A stretch of 10,457 bases of DNA from Bacillota bacterium (GCA_017474705.1 JAFVHC010000241.1:1-10457); one strand, 5' to 3'. Positions 1 to 7,000 are shown, counted from the stretch's first letter. Notes: generated by a model from the letters alone, not told the origin. Translations and numbers: made by a program.

Positions 1-242
1 AACTATATCTGATGGATGACGTAAAAGGTACTGGATCAGGCTATCAAATGATCTCCTTTATTGAAGAGCGTATGCGCGAAGCAGGATATTCTTTTTCCTA
101 TCTTGAGACCCATGACGCGCTCAAGGCTGCGCTCCATATCTATCAGAAATGTGGTTATCAGGAGATCGAACGGCCCAAAGGTGTCGTTCATAGCACGATG
201 AATCGATTCTTTTTGAAAAAGCTTAGGGAAAGGATTGAATGA
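1..242 (+). CDS. GNAT-family N-acetyltransferase, C-terminal part (5' end outside window)
   Basis: The frame is open from the left edge (reading L-Y-L before the Met at 12) to TGA at 240-242, so the gene almost certainly begins upstream; the Met at 12 is internal. The visible part matches the second half of a GNAT fold. It opens with a beta-4-like strand (LYLMDDVKGTGSG), followed by an acetyl-CoA pyrophosphate-loop-like GTGSG in place of the usual R/QxxGxG. A helix comes next (FIEERMREAGY), then the beta-5 strand SYLETHD, then the common C-terminal pattern ALHIYQKCGYQEI. GNAT enzymes transfer an acetyl group from acetyl-CoA to an amine; the substrate cannot be read from this fragment. It ends 3 bases before the next GNAT gene, so the two are probably co-transcribed. 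Confidence 0.75.
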   Translation, partial: LYLMDDVKGTGSGYQMISFIEERMREAGYSFSYLETHDALKAALHIYQKCGYQEIERPKGVVHSTMNRFFLKKLRERIE

Positions 243-245
243 TAC

Positions 246-701
246 ATGATACGTGTCGTTGAGGATCCGACAGAAAAGCGTGCCATCGTTCGGCACATTT
301 TGGAAGCACTGCCGGAGTGGTTCGAAGTCGAAGAAAGCAGGGAAGCTTATATACGTGACAGTGCAGACAGGCTGACGGTTGGTGCTTTTGAGGAAGATAT
401 GCCCATCGGTTTCCTATGTTTGAAGGAGACCGGACGGGAAACGATCGAACTGGCCGTGATGGGAGTCCTAAAGGATCATCATCGAAAGGGCATCGGCCGT
501 GCTCTTTTTGAAAAGGCCAGGCAGATCGCTAAGGAACAGGGCTATTCTTTCATGCAGGTGAAAACCGTAGCTATGGGATATTATGAGGATTATGACCTAA
601 CGAACTTATTCTATCAAAGCCTTGGGTTCAAAGAATTTGAAGTGATCCCCACCGTCTGGGATGAAGCCAATCCTTGCCAGATCTATGTGATGGCACTGTA
701 A
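246..701 (+). CDS. GNAT-family N-acetyltransferase
   Basis: A complete 151-residue protein, a normal size for a single-domain GNAT. Motif A is clear at about residues 71-91, with the acetyl-CoA-binding loop HHRKGIGRALF matching R/QxxGxG/A. The C-terminal motif LFYQSLGFKEFEV (about 121-133) is the usual GNAT end piece. The N-terminus has an acidic helix (EWFEVEESREAYI) seen in several small GNATs of unknown substrate. The ATG at 246 follows the previous stop by 3 bases, with a purine-rich site (AGGGAAAGGA, 225-234) 11 bases upstream. Its TAA shares one base with the next gene's preferred ATG at 701. The substrate is unknown; protein N-termini, polyamines or small amines are all possible. Confidence 0.88.
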   Translation: MIRVVEDPTEKRAIVRHILEALPEWFEVEESREAYIRDSADRLTVGAFEEDMPIGFLCLKETGRETIELAVMGVLKDHHRKGIGRALFEKARQIAKEQGYSFMQVKTVAMGYYEDYDLTNLFYQSLGFKEFEVIPTVWDEANPCQIYVMAL

Positions 702-1411
702 TGACTCCTATGAAAAACACGATAGATATCCTTGAAGAGATCAGAGGCCGATTATTTGAGCTTCAGGACAATGCGTACCGGGATTTTCAATCCCGCCTGA
801 TCCCTACAGTAGATCCCTCATGGATCATCGGCGTACGCACACCGGCGCTGCGGTCGTTTGCAAAGGAACTGGCCAGAAGTGAAGAGATCGGCACGTTTCT
901 TGACGATCTGCCGCACCGGTATTTTGATGAAGACCAACTGCATGCGTTCATCATCTCCGGGATCAAGGACTTTGGAGACACCTTGGATCGGGTCGACCGT
1001 TTTCTTCCCTATGTCAATAATTGGGCTACTTGTGATCAGATGTCACCCAAGATATTCAAAAAACATCGTCAGGAACTATTGCCTTCGATCATGAAATGGA
1101 TCGCTTCAGAACAGGTATATACGATCCGGTTCGGGATCGGTATGCTGATGGAGCACTTTCTGGATGAAGACTTCGATATCGCATATCCTCAGATCGTCTC
1201 TCGTCTTCGATCTGATGCGTATTACGTCCGCATGATGCAGGCCTGGTATTTCGCAACCGCGCTTGCAAAACGATATGATGCAGTACTGCCTTTTCTGACC
1301 ACGCATCAGTTGGAACCCTGGACGCATAATAAAACGATCCAGAAGGCGGTCGAAAGCTATCGTATCACTGAAGAACAAAAGAATCATCTGAAAAGCCTGA
1401 AGATCAAATGA
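701..1411 (+). CDS. AlkD-like DNA alkylation repair protein (HEAT-repeat family)
   Basis: The protein matches the AlkC/AlkD-like DNA alkylation repair family, all-helical HEAT-like proteins that excise N3- and N7-alkylated bases from DNA. With the start at 701 it has 236 residues, close to the family norm. The key Bacillus cereus AlkD residues appear with near-identical spacing: the W-x3-D motif in NNWATCD (W108, D112, aligning with AlkD W109/D113), an Arg in YTIRFG (R143, cf. R148) and a Trp in MQAWYFA (W182, cf. W187). Other blocks are IGVRTPALR near the N-terminus and the HNKTIQKAVES end block. The frame is open to an ATG at 674, but 701 (overlapping the previous TAA) or 710 fits better; neither has a strong Shine-Dalgarno, which suggests translational coupling. 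The match is to the wider subfamily, so glycosylase activity is inferred. Confidence 0.88.
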   Translation: MTPMKNTIDILEEIRGRLFELQDNAYRDFQSRLIPTVDPSWIIGVRTPALRSFAKELARSEEIGTFLDDLPHRYFDEDQLHAFIISGIKDFGDTLDRVDRFLPYVNNWATCDQMSPKIFKKHRQELLPSIMKWIASEQVYTIRFGIGMLMEHFLDEDFDIAYPQIVSRLRSDAYYVRMMQAWYFATALAKRYDAVLPFLTTHQLEPWTHNKTIQKAVESYRITEEQKNHLKSLKIK

Positions 1412-1424
1412 CTTGAGTTTTCCT

Positions 1425-1453
1425 TTGCTTTATTCCTGAAAATACGATATACT
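1425..1453 (+). promoter_or_regulatory. Candidate sigma-A-type promoter for the helicase operon
   Basis: A -10 of TATACT (1448-1453, five of six consensus bases) lies 17 bases after TTGCTT (1425-1430), which matches only the TTG of the -35 consensus. The expected start is near 1460, giving a leader of about 70 bases before the ATG at 1534. The stretch lies in the only sizeable gap before a long run of close-packed genes. The weak -35 keeps the call tentative. Confidence 0.45.
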
Positions 1454-1483
1454 GTCTTTCGGCTTGTTGATATAAACGATCAC

Positions 1484-1517
1484 AGAACGGGGCGTACCAC
1501 CAAAGGGCTCCGTTTCT
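1484..1517 (+). other. Leader hairpin upstream of the helicase gene
   Basis: ACGGGGC (1487-1493) can pair with GCTCCGT (1507-1513) through seven pairs, one of them G-U, around a 13-base loop. Flanking AGA/TCT can extend the stem with one bulge. No T-run follows, so it is not an intrinsic terminator. It ends just before the ribosome binding site AAGGAAGG (1521-1528), so a mild effect on translation or mRNA stability is possible. A chance match is not excluded. Confidence 0.3.
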
Positions 1518-1533
1518 GATAAGGAAGGAATAT

Positions 1534-3690
1534 ATGTTTGATGCACAAGAACTGATCGATCGGTTCCGGGATCTGGTGCGGGAAGATGCGTCCGATACAC
1601 GCAGAAGAAAGCTGATCCATGCATATTACCGCCAGATCACACTGCAGGACGTCGATCCGGATCGGAAACTGTATGACCGCTATCTGAAAGCAGGTCGCAA
1701 AGCCTTGATCCGGTATTTGAAAGGCCATCCGTTCAAGATCCGCATGGAAGAACCGGACGGCAGTGAGGAATGGCTCTGGTTCCGTACGGATCTTTTCACA
1801 TACTTTATCGAGCAGGACGTGCCGCGGGGCACAGTCAAGAAGGCGCTGGAAGACAAAAGCCTCAGATTTATAGAGAAAGATCTAAAACAGCAGTTCCGTG
1901 CACTGGAGCCTGTACATGAAGCATTAAGCAGTCCAATCACAGGGTATCTGGCGCAGCGCCTGATCGAGGGACATATCCGTGAATTGGAAGCCCTCATGAT
2001 GCACGATGCGGCGGACGAATTGGTCAGTGCATTGACGGAGGAAGAAAAGGTCGAGATCCTCTCTGAAAGCCATTCCTATACAGGTGAATGGACACTGACC
2101 TATCAAAGATACAAATTTCTGAAAGAACAAACGGAGAACGTGCGCAGGCAGATCACGGATCGGATCCCGGAAAATCCTATCGATCTGTATCCGAATGCGC
2201 GTGCGTTGGAACGGCACTTCATCCTGCACGTGGGGCCGACCAACTCCGGTAAAACCCATGACAGCCTGATCCGCTTCCGCGCGGCGGAAAAGGCCATCTA
2301 TTTGGCACCGCTGCGGCTTATGGCCAATGAGATCTATGATCAGACCAATCGCCTGGGCGTTCCGTGCAACATGGAGACAGGTGAAGAGCATATCCTCTTG
2401 GAAGGGGCGGAGCATACCGCTTGTACCATCGAACTGTTGAATCCGCAGGAATACTTCGATGTTGCTGTCATCGATGAAGCGCAGATGATGGAGGACCAGG
2501 CGAGAGGCGGAAATTGGACGCAGGCGATTCTTGGTGTCTGCGCTCCGGAGATCCACGTTTGCATGGCACCTTATGCGGAGCAACTGGCGATCCGCCTGAT
2601 CGAGCTTTGTTCTGATACATATGAAGTCGTGCGTCATGAACGTGCCGTTCCTTTACGGCTGGACAGCAGGGATTTCCGCTTCCCCGACGACGTGGAGAAG
2701 GGCGATGCCTTGATCGTTTTTTCGAAGAAATCGGTCTTATACGTGGCCGCGGAATTGAGAGCGCGCAACGTCTCCACCAGCGTCATCTACGGCGCACTGC
2801 CTTATGACGTTCGATCCAACGAGGTCGAGCGGTTCGCTTCCGGCCAGACTGATGTGGTGGTCGCGACGGATGCCATCGGCATGGGATTGAATCTGCCGAT
2901 CCGGAGGATCGTCTTCCTGGAGAACAATAAATTCGATGGAATGGAACGAAGAGACCTGAAACCAGCGGAGATCCAGCAGATCGCGGGCCGCGCCGGCAGG
3001 TACGGTCAATTCGAGATCGGCCTGTATACGTCTGAATTCGGAAAACGCGAGGTCCGAAAAGCTTATCATACACAGGTAGAGGATCTGACCAAGGCCTATC
3101 TCAAATTCCCCAGGACTTTGATCAGCATCCCATCGCCAATCTCTGTTTTACTGGATCAATGGGCCTCCATGGAGAACCCGGGACTGTTCTGGAAGGGCAA
3201 TATCGACGAAGAGATCAAACTATGCCGTGAACTGGAAGAAATGTCTGATGACAAGCTCCTGATCTACGATTTTGCCATGATCCCGTTTGATACGGACGAT
3301 CCGGATCTGCATGATATATGGATGGAGCTGTTTTCCATCGCAGAGGCGATAGATGATACATACAATATCCTGCATTATCTCGCCAAACGACCTTATGCGG
3401 GTATGGAGCTGGATGATCTGGAACATGAACATAAGAAGATCGGTCTTTTACTGTATTATTCCTGGAAATATTCCATCACTGAATATTCAGAAGCATTGCT
3501 GGAGCGCAAGCACCAGGTCTGCGATGAGATGATCCGGCAGCTGTCCCGCCAGAACTATTCTGTCAGGACCTGTCCGGCCTGCGGCAGACGCCTGGCTTGG
3601 AATTGGCCGTACCGCTTATGCAATGATTGTTTCGAGAAGGAAGGAAACGGCAGATACCGTGAACGCCGGTATCGGAAAGGCAGAAGATAA
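1534..3690 (+). CDS. SUV3-type (SUPV3L1-like) superfamily 2 RNA helicase
   Basis: A 718-residue helicase closely resembling mitochondrial SUV3, an ATP-dependent RNA unwinding enzyme that works with exoribonucleases. Visible motifs are Walker A GPTNSGKT (234-241), APLRLMANEI (258-267, SUV3-like motif Ia), VPCNMETGEE (277-286), DEAQ (314-317, motif II), VIYGALP (418-423 region), ATDAIGMGLNLP (444-455, motif V) and QIAGRAGRYG (482-491, motif VI). The first 225 residues are a helical region I cannot assign. The C-terminus carries CPAC (680-683) and CNDC (696-699), which looks like a zinc ribbon, followed by a basic Arg/Lys tail. AAGGAAGG (1521-1528), 5 bases before ATG 1534, supports the start. 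The stop lies 2 bases before the dehydratase gene. The family call is firm; the cellular role, probably RNA turnover, is inferred and supported by mrnC and rlmB downstream. Confidence 0.9.
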   Translation: MFDAQELIDRFRDLVREDASDTRRRKLIHAYYRQITLQDVDPDRKLYDRYLKAGRKALIRYLKGHPFKIRMEEPDGSEEWLWFRTDLFTYFIEQDVPRGTVKKALEDKSLRFIEKDLKQQFRALEPVHEALSSPITGYLAQRLIEGHIRELEALMMHDAADELVSALTEEEKVEILSESHSYTGEWTLTYQRYKFLKEQTENVRRQITDRIPENPIDLYPNARALERHFILHVGPTNSGKTHDSLIRFRAAEKAIYLAPLRLMANEIYDQTNRLGVPCNMETGEEHILLEGAEHTACTIELLNPQEYFDVAVIDEAQMMEDQARGGNWTQAILGVCAPEIHVCMAPYAEQLAIRLIELCSDTYEVVRHERAVPLRLDSRDFRFPDDVEKGDALIVFSKKSVLYVAAELRARNVSTSVIYGALPYDVRSNEVERFASGQTDVVVATDAIGMGLNLPIRRIVFLENNKFDGMERRDLKPAEIQQIAGRAGRYGQFEIGLYTSEFGKREVRKAYHTQVEDLTKAYLKFPRTLISIPSPISVLLDQWASMENPGLFWKGNIDEEIKLCRELEEMSDDKLLIYDFAMIPFDTDDPDLHDIWMELFSIAEAIDDTYNILHYLAKRPYAGMELDDLEHEHKKIGLLLYYSWKYSITEYSEALLERKHQVCDEMIRQLSRQNYSVRTCPACGRRLAWNWPYRLCNDCFEKEGNGRYRERRYRKGRR

Positions 3691-3692
3691 TC

Positions 3693-4967
3693 ATGTTGAA
3701 TTCACAGAAATTGAGGGAGATCGCTCCGGAACTGGACCCGCTACGCCTGGGCACAGGATGGAGCATCGAGGATCTCTCCAAGCCGCAGATCATGATCGAA
3801 AGCACTTTTGGTGACAGCCATCCCGGCAGTGTGCATCTCCTTGAGCTGGCAGAAGAAGCCAGAAGAGGCATCCATGATGCAGGCGGCCGCGGCGCCAGGT
3901 ACGTGACAACGGATATCTGCGATGGAGAAGCGCAGGGCCATGATGGTATCAATTATTCTCTGGCCTCCCGTGATATGATCTGCAATATGATCGAGATCCA
4001 TGCAGGCGCTACATCTTTTGATGGGGGAGTCTTTGCGGCCAGCTGCGATAAGGGCATGCCTTCACATCTGATGGGGATCGGACGAGTCAATATCCCGTCC
4101 ATCGTCATTACCGGAGGTGTCATGGACGCCGGCCCAGATCTGCTCACATTGGAACAGATCGGCGCGTACCACGCCATGTTCGAACGAGGGGAGATCTCGG
4201 AAGAGCAGATGAACTTCTACAAGACGCATGCGTGCCCATCCTGCGGAGCCTGTTCTTTCATGGGCACCGCTTCCACCATGCAGATCATGGCTGAAGCCTT
4301 AGGCCTCATGCTGCCAGGTACCGCCCTTATGCCGGCTACGTCCAAAGAATTGCGAGAAGCCGCCTATGAGGCCGGTAAACGCAGCGTAGCGCTTGCGAAG
4401 CAAGGTCTTAAGCCCAGAGATATGGTAACGCTGGAATCTTTTGAAAACGCCATACTTGTACATGCGGCGATCTCTGGTTCTACCAATTCGCTGCTGCATA
4501 TCCCTGCCATCGCGCATGAATTCGGGCTTACGATCGATGGTGATACGTTCGATCGGCTGCATCGCGGCGCACATTATCTGCTGGATATCCGCCCCGCGGG
4601 GTTCTGGCCGGCGCAATACTTCTATTATGCGGGCGGTGTACCGCGCATCATGGAACAGATCCGTCCGTTCCTGCATCTGGATGCCATGACCGTGACCGGC
4701 CATACTTTGGGCGAGAATCTGGATGCTTTGAAAGAGAATGGGTTCTATGATAGGACGAGTGCATTGCTGGAAGAACACGCACCCGGACATACCTGGCAGG
4801 GATCATCCGCCCGTATGAAGAAGCGTTGGGTACGGATGGCAGTATCGCAGTGCTGTATGGCAATATCGCGCCTCAAGGTGCAGTCGTCAAACATACGGTC
4901 GTGCCTAAAGAGATGTTCCAGGCGGTCCTTACCGCACGTCCGTTCGACAGTGAAGAAGAAGCGATAG
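3693..4967 (+). CDS. Dehydratase, upstream reading frame (residues 1-369 genuine, then off-frame tail)
   Basis: As read, this frame gives 424 residues. The first 369 are dehydratase with the Fe-S cysteines; the last 55 (from 4800 on, rich in Arg, Lys, Ser and Cys) are the wrong frame and match nothing I know in the family. ATG 3693 lies 2 bases after the helicase stop, with GGAAAGG at about 3674-3680 as a rather distant ribosome binding site. Without the C-terminal domain, which holds the RFSGAS serine, this product should be inactive. Confidence 0.6.
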   Translation: MLNSQKLREIAPELDPLRLGTGWSIEDLSKPQIMIESTFGDSHPGSVHLLELAEEARRGIHDAGGRGARYVTTDICDGEAQGHDGINYSLASRDMICNMIEIHAGATSFDGGVFAASCDKGMPSHLMGIGRVNIPSIVITGGVMDAGPDLLTLEQIGAYHAMFERGEISEEQMNFYKTHACPSCGACSFMGTASTMQIMAEALGLMLPGTALMPATSKELREAAYEAGKRSVALAKQGLKPRDMVTLESFENAILVHAAISGSTNSLLHIPAIAHEFGLTIDGDTFDRLHRGAHYLLDIRPAGFWPAQYFYYAGGVPRIMEQIRPFLHLDAMTVTGHTLGENLDALKENGFYDRTSALLEEHAPGHTWQGSSARMKKRWVRMAVSQCCMAISRLKVQSSNIRSCLKRCSRRSLPHVRSTVKKKR

Positions 4968-5416
4968 CGGCGGTCCTGTCGCATCGGATCCGTCCGGGCG
5001 ACGCGGTGATCATTCGGTATGAAGGGCCGAAAGGTTCCGGTATGCCGGAGATGTTCTATACAACGGAAGCGATCTCTTCCGATGCGGAGCTTGGCGCCTC
5101 TATCGCCTTATTGACGGACGGTCGATTCTCCGGAGCTTCCAAAGGCCCGGCGATCGGACATATCTCGCCGGAAGCTGCAGAGGGCGGACCTATCGCCTGC
5201 ATCGAAGAGGGTGATCTGATCGAGATCGACATTCCTGCCCGACGCCTGCGTATGGTAGGGATCCATGGTGTTACTGCTGCAGAAGAAGAAATCCGCGTGG
5301 AACTGGAACGACGCGCGAAAGAGTTAAAACCGTTCCATTCCAAATATGGATCCGGCGTACTGAAGATCTATGCAGAACATGCCGTTTCTCCCATGAAAGG
5401 CGGGTATATGGCCTGA
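4826..5416 (+). CDS. Dehydratase, downstream reading frame (C-terminal domain)
   Basis: This frame holds the family's C-terminal swivelling domain: GTDGSIAVLYGNIAPQG, GDAVIIRYEGPKGSGMPEM, TDGRFSGASKG, IGHISPEAAEGGPIA and the end block EHAVSPMKGGYM. The TTG at 4826 is only a nominal start, because homology in this frame already begins at 4802 (IIRP) and no convincing Shine-Dalgarno precedes 4826. It is best read as the second half of the broken gene, not as an independent protein. Confidence 0.6.
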   Translation: MGTDGSIAVLYGNIAPQGAVVKHTVVPKEMFQAVLTARPFDSEEEAIAAVLSHRIRPGDAVIIRYEGPKGSGMPEMFYTTEAISSDAELGASIALLTDGRFSGASKGPAIGHISPEAAEGGPIACIEEGDLIEIDIPARRLRMVGIHGVTAAEEEIRVELERRAKELKPFHSKYGSGVLKIYAEHAVSPMKGGYMA

Positions 5417-6555
5417 TGGATCGAAAACAATATCTGAGTTATCTGGTCAAGACGGCTGGACCGGCTTTGGAGGTAGCTTCGAAAGGGCGCCTGCACGCCG
5501 GATTTCCTATTGAGGAGAGAGAAGGGACGCATCGAACTGTCTGCTCCTACTTTGAGTGGATCGGGCGACTGGTCTGCGGGATCGCGCCTTGGCTGGAAGC
5601 AGAAGTAGAGAATCCTGGAGAAGCATCTGTGCAGATCGCATATCGTGCCATGACACTGCAGACCATCAAGGGACAATTCGATCCTGCTTCACCGGACTAT
5701 GCCGGTTTCGATGCGCATATCCCCCAGGAGCCACAATTTCTGGTAGACCTGGCGTTCCTTGCGCAGGGGCTGCTGCGGGCACCGCGGGCGTTGCTGCGAT
5801 CGATCGATGCACAGACGCGCGACCGCATCCTGCAGGTCATGGAACTGTCCCGGACGATCCGTCCCTATCCTTGCAATTGGATCTTGTTTTCCGCTGTGGT
5901 GGAAGCTTTGATCGAAGCGTGGACCGGGTCTTGTGATGAAAAACCTGTCACGTATGCTTTGACACAGATGGATGCATGGTATAAAGGAGACGGGGTCTAT
6001 GGAGATGGGTCTGAGTTTGCAGCGGACTATTACAACAGTTATGTGATCCATCCCATGCTCGAGACCCTCGCGGATCAGTTTCCTGAACTATGCGGAGATG
6101 AGCTTCTGCACAAAATCCGGGTCAGAAGCATCCGGTATGCCGGGATCCAGTATCGGATGATCGCACCGGATGGTTCCTTTCCAGCTATTGGCCGGTCCAT
6201 CACCTATCGCTGCGGCGCCTTCCACCATCTGGCAGACTGTGCGCTCCGGCATCAGCTGCCGGAGGACGTATCACCCGCTAAAGTACGTGAAGCACTGGGC
6301 AAAGTGATCATCAGGACTCTGTCAGACGAAAATTTCCGCCTTGATCGGGCCCTTTGGATCGGACTGTGCGCGCATCAGCCGGAGTTGGGAGAGGATTATA
6401 TCTCCACCGGCAGCCTGTATCTGTGCCTGACGGTGTTCCTGCCCCTCGGATTACCGGAAAAGGATCCGTTCTGGACGGAGGCAGTGCATAACAAAGGCAT
6501 CTGGGCGGGAGAAGATCTGCACAGAGACAGTGCCTATCATGAAACTAAAGAATAG
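5416..6555 (+). CDS. DUF2264 family protein
   Basis: A 379-residue protein that I recognise as DUF2264 from several conserved blocks: YPCNWILFSAVVEA (151-164), WYKGDGVYGDG (188-198), DYYNSYVIHPML (204-215), PDGSFPAIGRSITYR (251-265) and GLCAHQPELGEDYISTGS (316-333). The spacing of aromatic, Gly and acidic residues suggests an alpha/alpha-barrel carbohydrate-active fold. I loosely recall DUF2264 proteins being tied to uronic-acid glycoside hydrolysis, but I cannot confirm this here. There is no signal peptide or membrane segment, so it should be cytoplasmic. Its ATG overlaps the dehydratase TGA (TGATG at 5414-5418), implying translational coupling and a linked function. The frameshift upstream should therefore also disturb its translation unless it starts independently. 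Length is about normal for the family and the gene looks intact. Confidence 0.85.
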   Translation: MDRKQYLSYLVKTAGPALEVASKGRLHAGFPIEEREGTHRTVCSYFEWIGRLVCGIAPWLEAEVENPGEASVQIAYRAMTLQTIKGQFDPASPDYAGFDAHIPQEPQFLVDLAFLAQGLLRAPRALLRSIDAQTRDRILQVMELSRTIRPYPCNWILFSAVVEALIEAWTGSCDEKPVTYALTQMDAWYKGDGVYGDGSEFAADYYNSYVIHPMLETLADQFPELCGDELLHKIRVRSIRYAGIQYRMIAPDGSFPAIGRSITYRCGAFHHLADCALRHQLPEDVSPAKVREALGKVIIRTLSDENFRLDRALWIGLCAHQPELGEDYISTGSLYLCLTVFLPLGLPEKDPFWTEAVHNKGIWAGEDLHRDSAYHETKE

Positions 6556-6560
6556 AGGAG
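6555..6560 (+). promoter_or_regulatory. Ribosome binding site supporting the TTG start of mrnC
   Basis: GAGGAG begins at the last base of the DUF2264 stop codon and lies 7 bases before TTG at 6568. No ATG is suitably placed in this frame: the first in-frame ATG, at residue 26, would cut into the conserved IQPIAMAYIGD block. TTG is therefore the likely start. Confidence 0.7.
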
Positions 6561-6567
6561 ACTGTAT

Positions 6568-6999
6568 TTGAACATAAGGAGTTGTTTCCTGGGTCAGCAG
6601 GCGCTGACCGATAAAGAATTGAAGAATATACAGCCCATCGCGATGGCATACATAGGAGATACGATCTTCGACGTATTCCTGCGCAGCCGATTGGTGGCAT
6701 TTACCACACTGACGCCGGCAGGTCTGCATCAGGCGGCTTCCCGGTACGCGAATGCATCCGCCCAGGCGCAGATCATGTACCGTATCGAAAAAACCTTGAC
6801 GGAAGAGGAGCATGAGATCTTCCGTAGGGGCCGCAATGCCAAAAGCCATACGATCCCCAAAAATGCCAAACCCTATGATTACCGTATGGCAACGGCATTT
6901 GAATGTCTGCTGGGTTATCTATATCTCTCCGGTCAGGATCAAAGGCTGATCGAAGTGCTGGAGACGGCCGTTCCCGAATTGATCGAGGAGGTAAGCTGA
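6568..6999 (+). CDS. mrnC: Mini-ribonuclease III (23S rRNA maturation)
   Basis: A 143-residue protein with the lone RNase III catalytic domain and no double-stranded-RNA-binding domain, the mark of Mini-III. In Firmicutes this enzyme trims the ends of 23S rRNA precursors, acting on double-stranded RNA as a dimer. Conserved pieces are AYIGD (27-31, acidic catalytic Asp31), LHQAASRYANASAQA (53-67), RRGRNAKSHTIPKNA (86-100) and FECLLGYLYL (111-120, catalytic Glu112). The start is TTG, supported by GAGGAG 7 bases upstream. It is followed one base after its stop by rlmB, the standard Firmicutes order, although cysS is not its upstream neighbour here. Family and function are secure. Confidence 0.93.
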   Translation: MNIRSCFLGQQALTDKELKNIQPIAMAYIGDTIFDVFLRSRLVAFTTLTPAGLHQAASRYANASAQAQIMYRIEKTLTEEEHEIFRRGRNAKSHTIPKNAKPYDYRMATAFECLLGYLYLSGQDQRLIEVLETAVPELIEEVS

Positions 7000-7000
7000 T

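Larger units (their letters stand above)
3693..5416 (+). pseudogene. IlvD/Edd-family dehydratase (dihydroxy-acid dehydratase-like), frameshifted
   Basis: This family uses an Fe-S cluster to remove water from dihydroxy acids (branched-chain amino acid synthesis) or from sugar acids. Two overlapping frames together cover a full-length protein of about 574 residues, normal for the family. The first frame gives CDG (C76), the signature CDKGMP (C118) and CPSCGAC (181-187), plus SGSTNSLLHIPA and MTVTG. After Gln369 (codon 4797-4799) homology moves to the -1 frame at 4802 (IIRPYEEALGTDGSIAVL), which continues to GSGMPEM and the second signature LLTDGRFSGASKG. One missing base in the GG/ATC stretch at 4799-4802 explains this. 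No slippery heptamer is visible there, so a deletion or a sequence error is more likely than programmed shifting. Blocks such as HIPAIAH and GGVPRIM recall YjhG/YagF sugar-acid dehydratases, so the substrate is open. The stop overlaps the next start. Confidence 0.85.

Noticed and set aside
1412..1533. T-box, riboswitch or attenuator in the leader before the helicase
   Set aside because: The gap is too short for known classes, and no conserved motif or terminator-antiterminator pair is visible.
1924..2637. Minus-strand open frame of 237 codons
   Set aside because: It lies wholly inside the helicase gene, whose motifs (Walker A, DEAQ) are unmistakable on the + strand.
4790..4830. Programmed -1 ribosomal frameshift in the dehydratase gene
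   Set aside because: Direction fits, but no X-XXY-YYZ slippery heptamer is visible at the homology break (TGG CAG GGA TCA), and I see no clear stimulatory stem directly downstream. A deletion or read error is simpler.
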